A DNA stretch of 64,000 nt, from positions 22,007,982-22,071,981 of the forward strand of contig OX388314.1 in assembly GCA_947579605.1 (NCBI GenBank), written 5' to 3'. The notes below the pieces were generated by a model, which made no database searches, had not been told where the DNA came from, and was given only the letters and a program-made list of their open reading frames with translations. The DNA comes from Athripsodes cinereus. Its lineage: Eukaryota; Arthropoda; Insecta; Trichoptera; Leptoceridae. A program made the position numbers and the translations under genes. Shown here in pieces: positions 20,513 to 32,440 of this stretch. Positions within the stretch are counted from its first letter, which is position 1, and every line of letters starts with the position of its first letter.

Positions 20513-21496
20513 CACCTGAATTCATAGTCGTTTACTTGAGTAATACTTGGCCGAGGAGCACTCAAGTAAAAAGCAATACTCAAGATGTGGATGCATTCTA
20601 TAGACAAACACTGCTCCTTTACTTCGCTAAGTTAACGCTTGAGTCGTGGGGAAAATAATTATTGTGGCGAAAAGTATTGCCACTAAACAAAATGTATTTT
20701 TAATTATGTTTTAAAGCATAAAAAACACGGTTTAACTCTTTATTATTGTGTAATTCTTCGATTAGTACTATTTAAATATTGTTTTGTAACATTTTATAGT
20801 AAATTTAAACATAAAATGATAGTAAAATGTATAACCTCGCACTATTGTTATATTATAGAAAATGAAGTACACATCACTACGTCTGCCATTTAACATAACC
20901 TCAAAAATCACAAACGACAAACCGTCGTCGTTCCCCGTACTTAAGTTTATTGTTCTATACTTCCCTGTCGTCGGTCCCGTTGTCTTGTTTTGTTTTGCGT
21001 TTCAGATTATAATATAAGAAATTTGTTTAAAATAAATTATGGATTTATTCATATTTAGCCATTGATCTAATATGTTAACATGTTAGATCGATATATTTAG
21101 CAAATTAATCATTAAATATGAAAAAAATAGTGTCGAATATCTAGACAAAATGTAATATCTGCATTGTTATCTGACATGACGATCATGTTATGTATAAAAA
21201 TTTATAAATAATGTAAGTATTTATTACTTATTTAGCAAATAATTTTATTTATAAATAGGATCTTTGCACACTATATACCTTATTAAAGGTAAATTACTAG
21301 AAAAAGGCAAAATAAAATACATCAACGGCGTTTGACATTTCTAAGTAACGCTCAAGTCGTGTCCGACGACGACTTGGGATTCACAGGTACTTGAGTACTA
21401 CTTGGGTAAGTTTTATATGACTATGAAATGAAAACCGCTACTTGGCTAGCACTCAAGTATCAAGGAATACTCAAGTTACGACTATGAATTCGGGTG
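20513..21496. mobile_element. Harbinger-like DNA transposon, non-autonomous
   Basis: The ends are inverted: cacctgaattcatagtcg at the left and cgactatgaattcgggtg at the right (16 of 18 bases pair), extending imperfectly through cttgagta/tactcaag blocks. TTA flanks both sides (20510-20512 and 21497-21499), a 3-bp duplication as made by PIF/Harbinger transposases. The sub-terminal 100-150 bp on each side carry many copies of ctcaag/cttgag, possibly transposase-binding repeats. There is no transposase ORF inside, so it would depend on a helper. The superfamily is inferred from the duplication only. Confidence 0.75.
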
Positions 21497-21831
21497 TTAA
21501 TAAGGATTGCATAGTTTAAGTTTTTCTTGGACTAAGATTGCCGGTACAATAAAATCGGACGTAGGTAGTATATATCAGAAAAACAAATACCAGCTATAGA
21601 AGGTCGTCATGGAAGCCTTTTCGTTTAGAACAGAATCCAATGAGTATTTTTTATATTTTACAAAGCTATGAATAAAACAAAATACTAAAACTATTAATTT
21701 AATACCTACTGATATAGAAAAAGCCACAATGAACCGAAAAACTCACCAATAACATACAAGCCTCTATCTACTTAAATAATATAAATATATAAAGTATTCT
21801 TTAAACCGACGGTTCTTGGTGAAAATTTATG
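21497..21831. other. AT-rich spacer, no gene seen
   Basis: Nothing recognised. Confidence 0.3.
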
Positions 21832-22129
21832 TTGAATTAATTATAAATAAAACACTTATTTATAGTAGGTATATCCACTGTGATTTTTTATTGGATGCGA
21901 GCCGGTTTTTCGCTAGCCTGATGATGAGAGCGGAAGCTCTTGAAAGACGGCTCAGCAGGGTTACTCTTGACACAATCTAAATACGAGCTTAATCTAGTCT
22001 TGATCTTGATCATCTTGATTGATAATAATAAGATAAAGATTGTGTTAGATTTTGTCAAGTCAAGGTCCAATAAAAAGTCACAGTGGATACCCATACTATA
22101 AATAAGTGTTTTATTTATAATTAATTCAA
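21832..22129. repeat. Foldback/MITE with about 65-bp terminal inverted repeats
   Basis: Arms 21832-21898 and 22066-22129 are near-perfect reverse complements (ttgaattaattataaataaaac at the outside, ccactgtgattttttattgga inside). The interior has tgacacaatctaaatacgagc and aatctagtcttgatcttgatcat, which is nearly identical to the reverse complement of 37653-37700, linking it to another MITE. Confidence 0.85.
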
Positions 22130-23190
22130 TATTGATATAGTTATGTTTGCTAGAATGGGTACCTATCTAGCGAGGAATCTTCAATTTATTAACCTTTGTT
22201 AAAATAATTCCCATTTATATGAATATTAATATTATTTCTAAGAGAAATTCTAATCGTGGGTGGGTGATATTTCTATATTCATAAATAACTGTGAGATGTA
22301 TATTATTATTTTATTGTATTGCTCTTTGTGTCGGAGTATCATCCCACTCTAAAATGTCAAATAATTCTTAAATAGCTTAGAAATACGTATGAACTATGTA
22401 TGATACAACAGATACCTGGTAATTTTATTTACAAAAGGAATAGATATTTTGAGCTAAATTATGTATTCACCCACATTTATTTGTCTAATATCTTACCAGT
22501 TTTATTTAAAACAGTTGGTTTTCACTAAACACTTCTCTTATTTATTTATTAGAACAGACAAACATCAACAGGCACATCAAACACATATAGCAAAACAACA
22601 AAAACAAATTTGGAATCAAATATGGGTCCTATTACAGGCGTTATTGGTTAGTCTCTGAGTCCGCCGCAGGTCCTGGCCGACAAAATCAATCTTTTGTCTA
22701 AAAAATAGTGGTAAAATATGACCTCCCGGTATATTGATGATATTTTTAAGATATGTACATAATATAATATATTAAAAAAATTAATTGCTTCACTCCCTAA
22801 CAACCTCATGGTTTTTAATATGTTTGCTTGTTGTGCGGAGTAAGTTGTCAGCACGATTTGATGGGAAATATTTCCACTAAAATACAAACGCTTTCCCATC
22901 AGAGAATAAATCACCGCATGATTTGGTTAGTTGGAAGTGCAGTGCATGCAACAGTTTGATGTAAAATTATTCGTGTAATTTTTGTCATTCTGAATCCCGA
23001 ACGTCCAAACATATATTATGGGATTATTCATATACCGATATCGATAAAAAAAACAGGGGGTGCTCGCTGCTATTCGTGGTCCAACTTCTGAACCTGTAGG
23101 ACATGCTGATTAAGAAGCGACAAAGATAAACTTTTTCGCCTTCGAGGACTTTTGCTCTTTCTTTAGTAGCCTAATATCCCCTTCAAGTGC
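22130..23190. other. AT-rich interval, no gene seen
   Basis: Short frames at 22461-22658 (+) and 22648-22914 (-) carry no recognisable domain. Confidence 0.3.
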
Positions 23191-23410
23191 CTAATGATAC
23201 AACATAGAGAGAAAGGCATATTATTGTATCTTCCTTTCTCTTCTTGCATCAGAATTTTTGGTATGTGGCCGCTAAATCTATTGTGTTCCCTTGGGGCAGC
23301 ATTTGTTGCTTCAGTGAGACACATACTCGCATCTCAAAGCTTGGCACGAGGTATGTTGTGGGCGCTACTCTTAAAAAAATGTAATCGCGCCTTTATAATT
23401 AACTAACTCT
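23191..23410. other. GC-richer island, unrecognised
   Basis: Both strands stay open here: a 70-codon plus frame (MIQHREKGILLYLPFSSCIR at its start) and, on the minus strand, a frame containing RVAPTTYLVPSFEMRVCVSL. Composition stands out from the AT-rich surroundings, which fits an old exon or a transposon fragment. I recognise neither product. Confidence 0.2.
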
Positions 23411-24451
23411 TCAAATATGAATACATTTATTGGTGTATGTCTAACTCAGTATGTAAATATTTGTAATTTGAAATATATATAGGTGAGTGTTTCCATATTA
23501 ATGCTTTAAAATAAATTAATCACGACAAATATTCGAAAATTGAGAAACATAAATGTTATTTTATTACAGAAATTCACTAACAGTGAATTCTACAAAATCG
23601 GTATAGAAAGTTTTTTCACGACATTCAAAGAAGGTTACATTGAACACATTTTAAAGTTCTAAATTCACAAAAGAAATGGAAAACCTTAAAAAATTTACAT
23701 CGAAAAGATGTACCAAGATAAACGCATTTTTTTAAAAATCTTTTTACGACGACAAACTCCCATCTATCTTTTGGTGAAAGTAAATTTCGACATCTCCATA
23801 AACGAATCTGTGTAAAAAATATATATATAAATGTTCACATAATTTCCTCAGCGGAGAAGACTGTTTACACTCCAAAGAATATGTCTTCGGTTTGAGAAAG
23901 ATCGATTCTTTGAAAAACAGAAAAAAATATACTAGGTATTATAGAGAACAATCGAAGTGAAATGGATAACGGGAAGAGGAACTGAAAAGAAAAAAGAATA
24001 AAATACTTTATACTTCTCTCAGATAGAAGATAGAATGAAGACTAGAACATAGAAGAAGTAAAACCACAGATGAAAGAAACAAATAGAGCGCGAGATGATT
24101 CTCTTTGAAAATAAATCAGAAACAAAAGAAATTGAGATGAATGTGTCTTTACAAAAGATTTTGTTGTATGTAACAATGTATTATAATATTGTTTGTGTAG
24201 TAACTGTTAGAATTTCTACAACATTATGGTTGGAATAACACATTTAGTAGTTCATAATGGAAATTAATATTATTGTCTTTATTATTTTTAGTTTCTTGAA
24301 AAATCAGTATTAAGAATATCTCATATAACACCTTTTCAAAGATTCGACAATGACTTTGTAAGTCAAAACCAGGTAACGGTACCTTTTATTGAATATGTGA
24401 AAAATGAGATCCCAAAAAGATGGTTGCTTCTAAGGTTTGCATAAAGCGTCT
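23411..24451. other. AT-rich interval, no gene seen
   Basis: Purine-rich sequence around 23900-24140 (many gaa/aga repeats); no gene or repeat recognised. Confidence 0.3.
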
Positions 24452-24658
24452 CTCGATTGGTGGACCTTACATCGTGACAGTGAGAATGGTGGAATTGGTG
24501 AACGTTGTCCATGGACACCGAAAGTGATCACTTAAGCCAGCCTAGAGCCAATTCGTAAGCGTTGGGACCTTTCTCACTTCTTCCGATTAGATTTTACACA
24601 ATGTTACATTGTGTAGACATGGTTCTCCAATCGAGGTTTCTGATTGGTTTTGTCAAAT
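24452..24658. mobile_element. MITE with ctcgattgg ends, copy 1
   Basis: The ends tctcgattggtggacc and ggttctccaatcgagg are inverted repeats. The interior (cttaagccagcctagagccaattcgtaagc and cccttt-type ctttctcacttcttccgat) matches 30924-31185 in opposite orientation. No coding capacity. Confidence 0.75.
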
Positions 24659-26107
24659 AGTTGGTGTTAATTTACATAAACTAATGAATGTAATGTAACA
24701 AAACAAATTTCAACTCAAATCAATAAATCTATCATATTATTTTTATCAACCCCATTGTAACATCATAAAACTTCCATACAAAAGTTTTACATATTTTTGT
24801 ACAAAACAATGCAAAAGAATGGGAGAACTATTCTTGGAACTCGAAGGAAAATTACTAAGTTAATAAATATAATTATAATGACTAATGATAAATGAAATGG
24901 AGTTTTAGCAATTTTTTTGTAATAAGCAAAGGAGTTAAAGAGAAAAGTTTATAGTAGGAACAACTTCTGTATGTTTTTAAAGAAAATTGTTTTCTGTCGG
25001 TACAGTTCCTTGTTTTGACTAATAAACCCTAATTTGTCAGCGGTAATGGTTCCACGCTTCTGTTTCAAAGAACTACCCCCAAGGTACCTACTTACACACT
25101 TTTTGTAGTATGTATATATATGGTATGGTGTAGCTTCAAACAAGGACGTGTCCAGCATTTTTTTTTCTGTGTAGAGGGAGCTAAGAAATATCAACTTTCA
25201 CCCTCCCCCCCTTCCATTGTTAAAATTTCATTTTGATAAAGGAGTTTTAAATATTTTACATTCTTCTCATTTTTGTACCACTTTTGGAACCATTTCACAT
25301 AATTCTAACTTCATCGAGAAAGGAAGCTTTTCCACTTTGATGCCAATTTTCCAAATCTCCATTGTTTATCCATTTTTTTCAACATCCTACTATTTTAAGG
25401 ATCATTGGGGGGGACAAACTCTATCAGTTTTCCATGTCATAAGTAGTACACCCATGGCTTCCAAATAACGTATTTCTTATTTCAGAGCTGGGAAAATAGA
25501 AATTGAGTCTGTTAAATATCAATGAAGCAAGCCATAAATGAAGAAATCTTAATGTTGACTCGATTTGAAACATCGATAATCTTAATTGCTATTTGTGTGC
25601 CTTAAAATATTGTTACGAAACACATTAAAAATAGGCTTATGTTTTGTTTTTGCAAACGTAATATTCTCAAATAATATGTTAATGAGATGCAATGAAAAAA
25701 TAATCAATTTTACAAACAAAATGCCCCTTGTAGCTGCGGAATTGATATTTGTACCTATATAGTTCTGTATTGTTGTCGATTGTCTTCTATTTTAGAAATA
25801 ATAAGCCACAATGTTATTTGAAGAAGTTAATCACATGTTTTAATGAAAAAAGGAGATCATGGTGTTAACAGTTTTAAGTGTATTTTATGTAAAAACAAAT
25901 ACTTGTAGAAAAAGATGAAATAGATAAGTTGGTTTGATTATGAACAAATGTTACGAAAATTCTTTATATTTCGCATTTGAGTGGGTGACCTTATGAAGAA
26001 AAGAATGTGATTCAAATATATATTATACAAAAATATCTTCACATCATGGGATGATAAAATATCTTTACAAGATCTTAAGAGTCATATAAATCTATTGACA
26101 AGGTATT
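24659..26107. other. AT-rich interval, no gene seen
   Basis: Two unrecognised frames (24949-25194 minus, 25217-25468 plus) lie on either side of a C-run (ccctcccccccttcc near 25200). No domain recognised. Confidence 0.3.
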
Positions 26108-26250
26108 AATAAACCCAAATGCATCTAGACACCCTCACAATAAGCAATATGTTTGCGCTGTAAAGATGGAGCAGATTGGCAGCGGGTGGAATCGAACCCG
26201 GGTCTCTTTATTGAAAGTCCGAGACTTTACTATCTCTAATACCCACAACA
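26108..26250 (-). mobile_element. tRNA-derived SINE, highly diverged
   Basis: ataaacccaaatgcatctagacacc at the left matches the 3' body of the SINE. The right contains gtggaatcgaacccgggtc, the reverse of a strong B box (gggttcgattcca), and a tRNA-like head up to gtattagagatag. Confidence 0.6.
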
Positions 26251-27002
26251 TTTCTAGCGTTCAATTCCTGATGATGTCATAGGAATGGTAAAGAGTGATA
26301 TCCAGGTTTTTGTTTTGCAAAAACTTTTGATACTTTTTAACATGTTCTACATATTTTCATAAGAATTAAATGTATGTCGCATGATTTTTGATGATTTATT
26401 CGGTTGGATAATTTATTCGGTACCGTTTAATGATGCATCCATCTCAAGGGCGTGGGAAACTATGTTGGAAGAGAGGTGTCTTCAGGCTAATTTTGAAAAA
26501 AATGTTAATGTTAATTACGAAAAAATCTTGTTATTAAGTAAAAAAATATTGTTAATAAAGTAAAATTAATGAAAAATGTACCTACAAGAAAATTTCCGCT
26601 TAAGGTATATACATTTTATATTTTCATATAATTCTATTTCGCCTTGAGATACTAGACTCAAGAATCCGTCGTCAAATTACAGAAACTAACATTAATCAAC
26701 TCATCTTCTGGACATAACATTTACGTCAATCGACTAGAAAATTGTCACCCACACTCACACACACACTCTCTCACATATAACATATTTTGCACACTTCCTT
26801 CGAACGTATTTGTCCTAAAATACAAGTATTTAAACTTGTCCGTTTGGATGAAAGCCATTTGTAGTAGAACAAAAATATTTACGTTTTCATTATCATTCAG
26901 TCAGTTCACTAGCTGCCCTTCTGATGGGAAATGCTAAAAAAAATATGTAAATAATATACTTATACAATATCGTAGTTAGTTGACGAAGGTGGTCAAAACC
27001 CG
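26251..27002. other. AT-rich spacer, no gene seen
   Basis: Contains cggtaccgtttaatgatgcatccatctcaagggcg (26419-26453), related to 19239-19270. Nothing coding. Confidence 0.3.
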
Positions 27003-27214
27003 TAATAGTTGGCCAAAAAGAGCACTGTCCATCCATCCGCAAGGGTTCCGTCGGCTCGGTCGTCTCTCTTTTACAATAGACCGTTCCTATAACATTGAAA
27101 TCAGAGCGCAGGGAATTTCGTGGGAAAAGGTGACGCGATTGGCACAGAGATGCTTTGAATGGAAGAGGCTGGTCTTTGCCCTGTGCTTCCGAGAGGAGCG
27201 TTGAGGGCGATGAT
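27003..27214 (+). mobile_element. LINE family A, short C-terminal fragment
   Basis: The plus-strand frame contains NSWPKRALSIHPQGFRRLGR, LSFTIDRSYNIEIRAQGISW and ends ALCFREER, then a short (GAT)n tail. It is more diverged than the other copies and truncated before the SWLGHV segment. Confidence 0.85.
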
Positions 27215-27984
27215 GTCACACAATATAAACTATATAATAACGTTAAACACGATTAGGTAAATGCTCCCCAATAGGAAGATAGTTCGTGTTTTGCAGAGGA
27301 TTTTAACTGCTCCATCAATAATTTGTTCTTTTGGAGTACAGTATATCATAATATTATCTTCACGAGGTCTCTAATCCACTTTCCTTCTTGTCTATCTCTG
27401 ATCTTTACATAAAGAAACGTGAAAGGATGGAGGAAGAAAGAAAAAGATTGCGAGCTATTGTTCATTACAATTAATAATATGACAACTATATTATCAAAGC
27501 ATTAAGGATAACAATGACAAAAAATTTCGTATATATTCATAATATTAACCTTTAAAGCGAGTACCTACCGATCTGAGTGCTTAATATCTTCAAAAGGATT
27601 TTGAAATTCAATAAGGAAATAAACAGTAGGTTGGTACCTATAAAGGTACAAAAATATTTTCGGTAAGTAATAGTTAAGAGGCTTAGTTAGAAGGCGCTCA
27701 TGATCTGAGCAGGATTATTAAACATTAGATGCTTAACGGCAATCACTTGAGACGATAAATACTTACTACTACACTCTTATAAAGGGCTATCAGTTGAGTT
27801 GATAATGATCAAAGATCTTTTCCTCGCCTACACTTTAAGTAATATTAGTATTACACTTTATATCGGCTAATGTTAAACAATTATTATTTAATAACTTTAT
27901 TAAGAATATAATTACAATATTGGACGAGAGATTGTAGGTAATACAATATATTATTTTGTATTCAACAACTATTATCCTCTCATA
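27215..27984. other. AT-rich interval, no gene seen
   Basis: Nothing recognised. Confidence 0.3.
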
Positions 27985-28155
27985 TCTACCAACGCTATCA
28001 CAAAGTATATGACAAGTTGGGTAGCAAGTGGAGTTACTGTATTTTACAAACACCCTCAGAATGATTCATCGTGATGTTTTACGAATACCTGCCTCTACAG
28101 GACATTCAAAAACTTACAGAAGAGCAGGAAATTAATTCTGTGCCGAAAAAGTTCT
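27985..28155 (-). repeat. R260 repeat, strongly diverged copy
   Basis: caagttgggtagcaagtgg, ttacaaacaccctcagaatgattcatcgtga, cgaatacctgcctctacaggacattcaaaaacttacagaagagcagg follow the family order with many substitutions. It lies immediately before a well preserved copy in the same orientation. Confidence 0.6.
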
Positions 28156-28189
28156 GATCTACGGACCTGTAGTATGCCTATAAAATTAC

Positions 28190-28445
28190 CTACTACTACT
28201 ATTATACCATCATCGCATATCCCATAAGTGAGGTAGCCAGCAGACCAGCTGCATATAATAAACATGCAAGCTGTTCTCTCCGTGTCAATATAAAATCAAG
28301 ACATTCAGGATGGGTGGCAAACCTCATCGCTAAATTTAAGTTGTAAAATGTCTTCATTTTTTCGAACATCTGCCTCTTACAGGACACTCGAAAACTTACC
28401 GAAAAGAGTGGAAGACCAATTCTTTACCGGGTGCTCCACGGGATA
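28190..28445 (-). repeat. R260 repeat, reference copy with 61-codon frame
   Basis: Best preserved copy, from tactactactattataccatc to ccgggtgctccacggg, about 255 bp. The sense (minus) strand has an ORF from 28387 to 28202: MSCKRQMFEKMKTFYNLNLA, then MRFATHPECLDFILTRREQL, ACLLYAAGLLATSLMGYAMM and V, with the stop being the first TAG of the (TAG)n tail. The ORF coincides exactly with the family's 3' end. The product is unknown; it could be the C-terminus of an element's protein or a chance frame in a SINE-like repeat. Confidence 0.85.
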
Positions 28446-29900
28446 CAGATCTATAGATCAACAAATGCTATTTTTTTTATTGAAAAACTATTTTTACTAA
28501 ATAGAACTCCATTACGTCAAAAAATTTATCTAAAAATCCTATTGTTTACAGTTATAAGAATATTTCACAATGACGATTTAATATTTTAAACCTTAACTTT
28601 ATGGGCACATAACGAGATACTTGAAACATCAATTTATATTTGATATATAATAATTGCTTGTTAAATATTTAAGTGATAAAACAATCAAGAGAAATTTTGA
28701 CAAGCAGTGACACAAACTTGTGCACTTTTTTGACAATTTGACTTGATATGATTATACTCGTTTATTTAATTCAGAATCAAATCATTGAAAATTTCAGTCG
28801 CCTTCTGAAAACTGTGTCATTTGAAACACATCAAGTATTCCTTGTCTCGTTGACTGTATCATTATTTCAATCTTTATTTAATAATTCTGAGAAGTTAGTC
28901 CTTCACATCTGAACACTCTATTATAAAAGCGATGTTACGAATATTCGCGTTCTTGATTTCACATCCACGAATATTCATATTTGGAAATGTACCCATAATT
29001 TTGAGCATGTGCACTTTTATCAATAGTTACTTACCTAAAAGTGTTTATATACATATTTGTTTTATAGAAACCGATCACAGTGTAAAAGAACGAGCGGAAA
29101 TAACCAACAAAATGTAGTGATAATTCAAAGAAAATTTGAAAGAAAGACAAAAATAAGTGACGTGTTCACGAAGAGGCTGATATATCCAGCAGTGGATGAG
29201 CATGGGTTAAAGAAAATTTTCTTAATAAAGATGAATCTATGTAGGTTTGAGTTAAATTAAAATATACACACTCGCACCAAACTTTAACGTAGATGCTTGC
29301 AGATATCAGTTTATCTCTATTCTCTTCTCGAGATCACGGGGTAGAAACATCTCCTCTCTTCATGAGGATTCTACTACAATCAAGTCATCTCTTCCCACGA
29401 AATTCCTAACACTGCGAATATCACTGATGGCATGTAAATTCACGATAGCGTTTTGCGAGTATTCAAATAACGTTACATCGCTGCCATGTATAATAATAAC
29501 ATAGAATCACGCCTTTACGTATACACAAAGACTAATTTGTAATCCGAATACTCATTTACCAAAATTTTCTCTTTTGTAAATATTCCTCCTTTGGAAAATT
29601 ATTCATAAAGCAGAATATTTTGTACGTGTTGTTACTTCATAGACACATTTTTCTTTTGTATTCAAATTAAGTCGATTTTAAGGTACGTCTTATATATTTT
29701 TTGTCATCCCTTCAGTGTATGTGTTAAAGAAATACCATCATCTTTATTTCTTATTTCGAATTTAAATTTTTTTTTCTGGCGATGGAAATTTTATGTGAAA
29801 TCATTATTTTATTTCTTTTTTATAGAAAATATTACAAACTATTTTTTAAAATAAGAAATACAGACAGAAAAATGCGATTTATAAAGACAAAAAATGTATA
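28446..29900. other. AT-rich interval, no gene seen
   Basis: Frames at 28932-29117 and 29057-29260 show no recognisable motif. A CT-rich patch near 29320-29400 (atcacggggtagaaacatctcctctcttcatgagg) resembles a very decayed minus-strand LINE A end, not strongly enough to call. Confidence 0.3.
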
Positions 29901-30010
29901 ACTACTACTATACCATTATGGCATATCCAGCAAATCGCTAGCCAGCGGAATAATTGCATATTATAATAATGTCGAAAAATAATACATTCACAATGAGTGG
30001 CATGCCTCGT
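29901..30010 (-). repeat. R260 repeat, diverged 3' end
   Basis: actactactataccattatggcatatccagcaaat, gctagccagcggaataattgcatattata, aatacattcacaatgagtggcatgcctcgtt. Family order is retained with deletions. Confidence 0.65.
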
Positions 30011-30923
30011 TAAGAACGGTAATCAAATATACATTTACCTACTAGGAACTCCACGAGTTGCTCTACGACTGAAACAAGTTCTAAAACAAGATAATAACTT
30101 GATGAAATTATAAAAAAAAAAAATCCACTATGTCTTTTGTCTTCCAAGGTTATTGTCAATCTCTTTCTTTCTTTGTCAAGCTTTAATACAAGTATTATTA
30201 ATTCATCTTATTGTAGGTATACTGCATTTCAAAATTCCTTTACCACAAAACTTTACATACGTCTGTTTTTGAAAAAACGATAGAATTTTGAATCTAGTCG
30301 TTATGTTATAACTTTGTATTTTATGAAGATGCATTTTTAATCACCCTAAATCATTCATATTGGTTTCATTGTGGTGCCCAGACACACATAAGGCTGCACC
30401 CATATTGTAGTAGTGTATGTAAGGTTTACCTTCCTCGTATATTATTAAGGCAATTCTACACGGCAGACCCACGGTATAAATAGTTGAATTTATAGACCGT
30501 TAGCTCGTAAAGAAAATCTATTAATGCGTTATACAGTTTTCTTCGGTCATTTTCTTCATGTCCGTTTATATATGAGAATAAATCATTTCACTTCACATTT
30601 ATGAAGTAGCTAATGCCAAACAATTCAATCTTTATATAATATATATTGTAATGTTTATATTAATTAAGTTCAAGTTTATTTATGAAACCTCATATTAACT
30701 AATGTAAAAAAACACTAATGGATAATTTAGTTTTTCCTCTTTCTCCAGGTAAATTTATAATTGAATAATTAAAAAACTAAAACCATTTATGTATTTTTAC
30801 AGAAACTGTTTTCTTCTATAATTTCAATGCAATATTAAAAAAAAAACACATTCTCCAAATGTTTCGAATATTTACCGATTTTTTATTGTTTTACCGGATT
30901 TGGGCACAACGTGCAGATTACAT
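30011..30923. other. AT-rich interval, no gene seen
   Basis: Nothing recognised. Confidence 0.3.
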
Positions 30924-31185
30924 AACCAATCAGATATCTCGATTGGAGAACCATTGTTACACAATGTATTATTGAGCAAAATCTTATCCGAAGGAGTGAG
31001 AAAGGTGTCCCAAAGCTTACGAATTGGCTCTAGGCAGGCTTAAGTGATCACTTTCGGCGACAGTAAGAATAGCGGAATTGGTGAACATTGTCCACAGACA
31101 CTAAAAAAGATCACTCAAGCCAGCCAGAGCCAATTCGTGGGAAGCCTTTCTTACTTCTTCCGATAAGATTGTGCACAACGTTCCC
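30924..31185. mobile_element. MITE with ctcgattgg end, copy 2
   Basis: aaccaatcag, ctcgattggagaacc, acacaatgta, gaaggagtgagaaagg, ttacgaattggctctagg, cttaagtgatcactttcgg is the reverse complement of copy 1 (24452-24658). Its second half folds back: acgaattggctct pairs with agagccaattcgt and agtgatc with gatcact, giving an internal hairpin. Confidence 0.75.
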
Positions 31186-32280
31186 GAAGTTTTCTTCGTT
31201 TTTGTAGATGCATTCATCGAACCTCAAGAGGTTTATATATGCATAATGCATAGATGATTTTGCTCTCTCGTGCACTCAATCCATATTTTATCATTATTTC
31301 ATTACACGTTCCTGGTAAAAAGCTATCAGGTTTTAAAAATATCGTTTTAATAATATGTAACTTACTAGCAGTTTATCCTTTAAGCTCGTTATCAATCTAA
31401 AGATATAGACCGTAAAAGTACAAGCTACGATAGATATTATAAAAGAAAAATAAACAAGTAGTAAAAATGTCTGGATAGTGAAACATTAGAGAGAATACTA
31501 GGTACTTAGTATGTAAATATTGTTTCAACGACCGCGCGACAAATTGAAAAATGTAATAAATACATTGTACCTATGTTGCTTTTATGAGTCCAGTCACTGT
31601 TTATTCAGCAATTCATAGTTTTTTTCATTTATTTTTTTGTCACCATGTATATTTAACAATTGTACGATTCTTGGTTTTATACCATATTCCAAAATATAAA
31701 TAATTCTATTGTTTTTATTTTATTTTAAGAAAACGAGCACTAGCGTGCTATTTTTATATTATATATTTGTTTTGGATATACAGAGAACGTAATCATAGTC
31801 TATGTAATAAAGAAAATAAGAATGCTCATTGGAAAATCAATGTTTTCTAGTTGTTTTTCATCGTTATACTTAATAACAAATGTTTTTTTTTGTTAATATA
31901 GAAGTGTCTTCCTGACCATCATATTTATCGAACAGAATTATTGATTAAACAAAAACAAAGCAATTGTTTAAGGAGACTAATAAAAAGGACGAATTTTAGG
32001 TTTTTACGTACTATATGAAATATTCGCATATGAAGTATTGAGATTTAGACTTTCGTTATTTTTGTTTTGCTAAAAGACTGTGAAGATAATGTTACAAAGG
32101 AAATTTGAAGCGAATTAATAATAAGAAATTTAATCAAAGAAGTTCTCAGTATACAACCAATACAGTATTTTAAAACTTATCTGAAATCAAACACCGCTAC
32201 AAAAATGAACTATATTTAGTGAAAAAATATATACTTTCATACTCATATATAAGTTGGAATATATTATAATACAGTGATAT
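31186..32280. other. AT-rich interval, no gene seen
   Basis: No ORFs or repeats recognised. Confidence 0.3.
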
Positions 32281-32440
32281 ATTTTTTTATTTTCTTTTTT
32301 TTTCTTTTTAAAAAATATATATCTGGGTTTTGTTATAAACCCAAATACAACCTTATACACCTTTCACAGTTAGCTACTAAAAGCTTGTGTCGTGAAAGGG
32401 GAGTTTGCCGGCACCTGGTATCGAACCACGGACCCCTTGT
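32281..32440 (-). mobile_element. tRNA-derived SINE, head partly lost
   Basis: The T-rich left edge is the inverted A tail, then gatata-type tatatctgggttttgttataaacccaaatacaacc, acctttcacagttagct and gtgaaaggggagtttgccgg. The B box caaggggtccgtggttcgatacc is on the minus strand. The A-box half of the head is missing. Confidence 0.8.
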
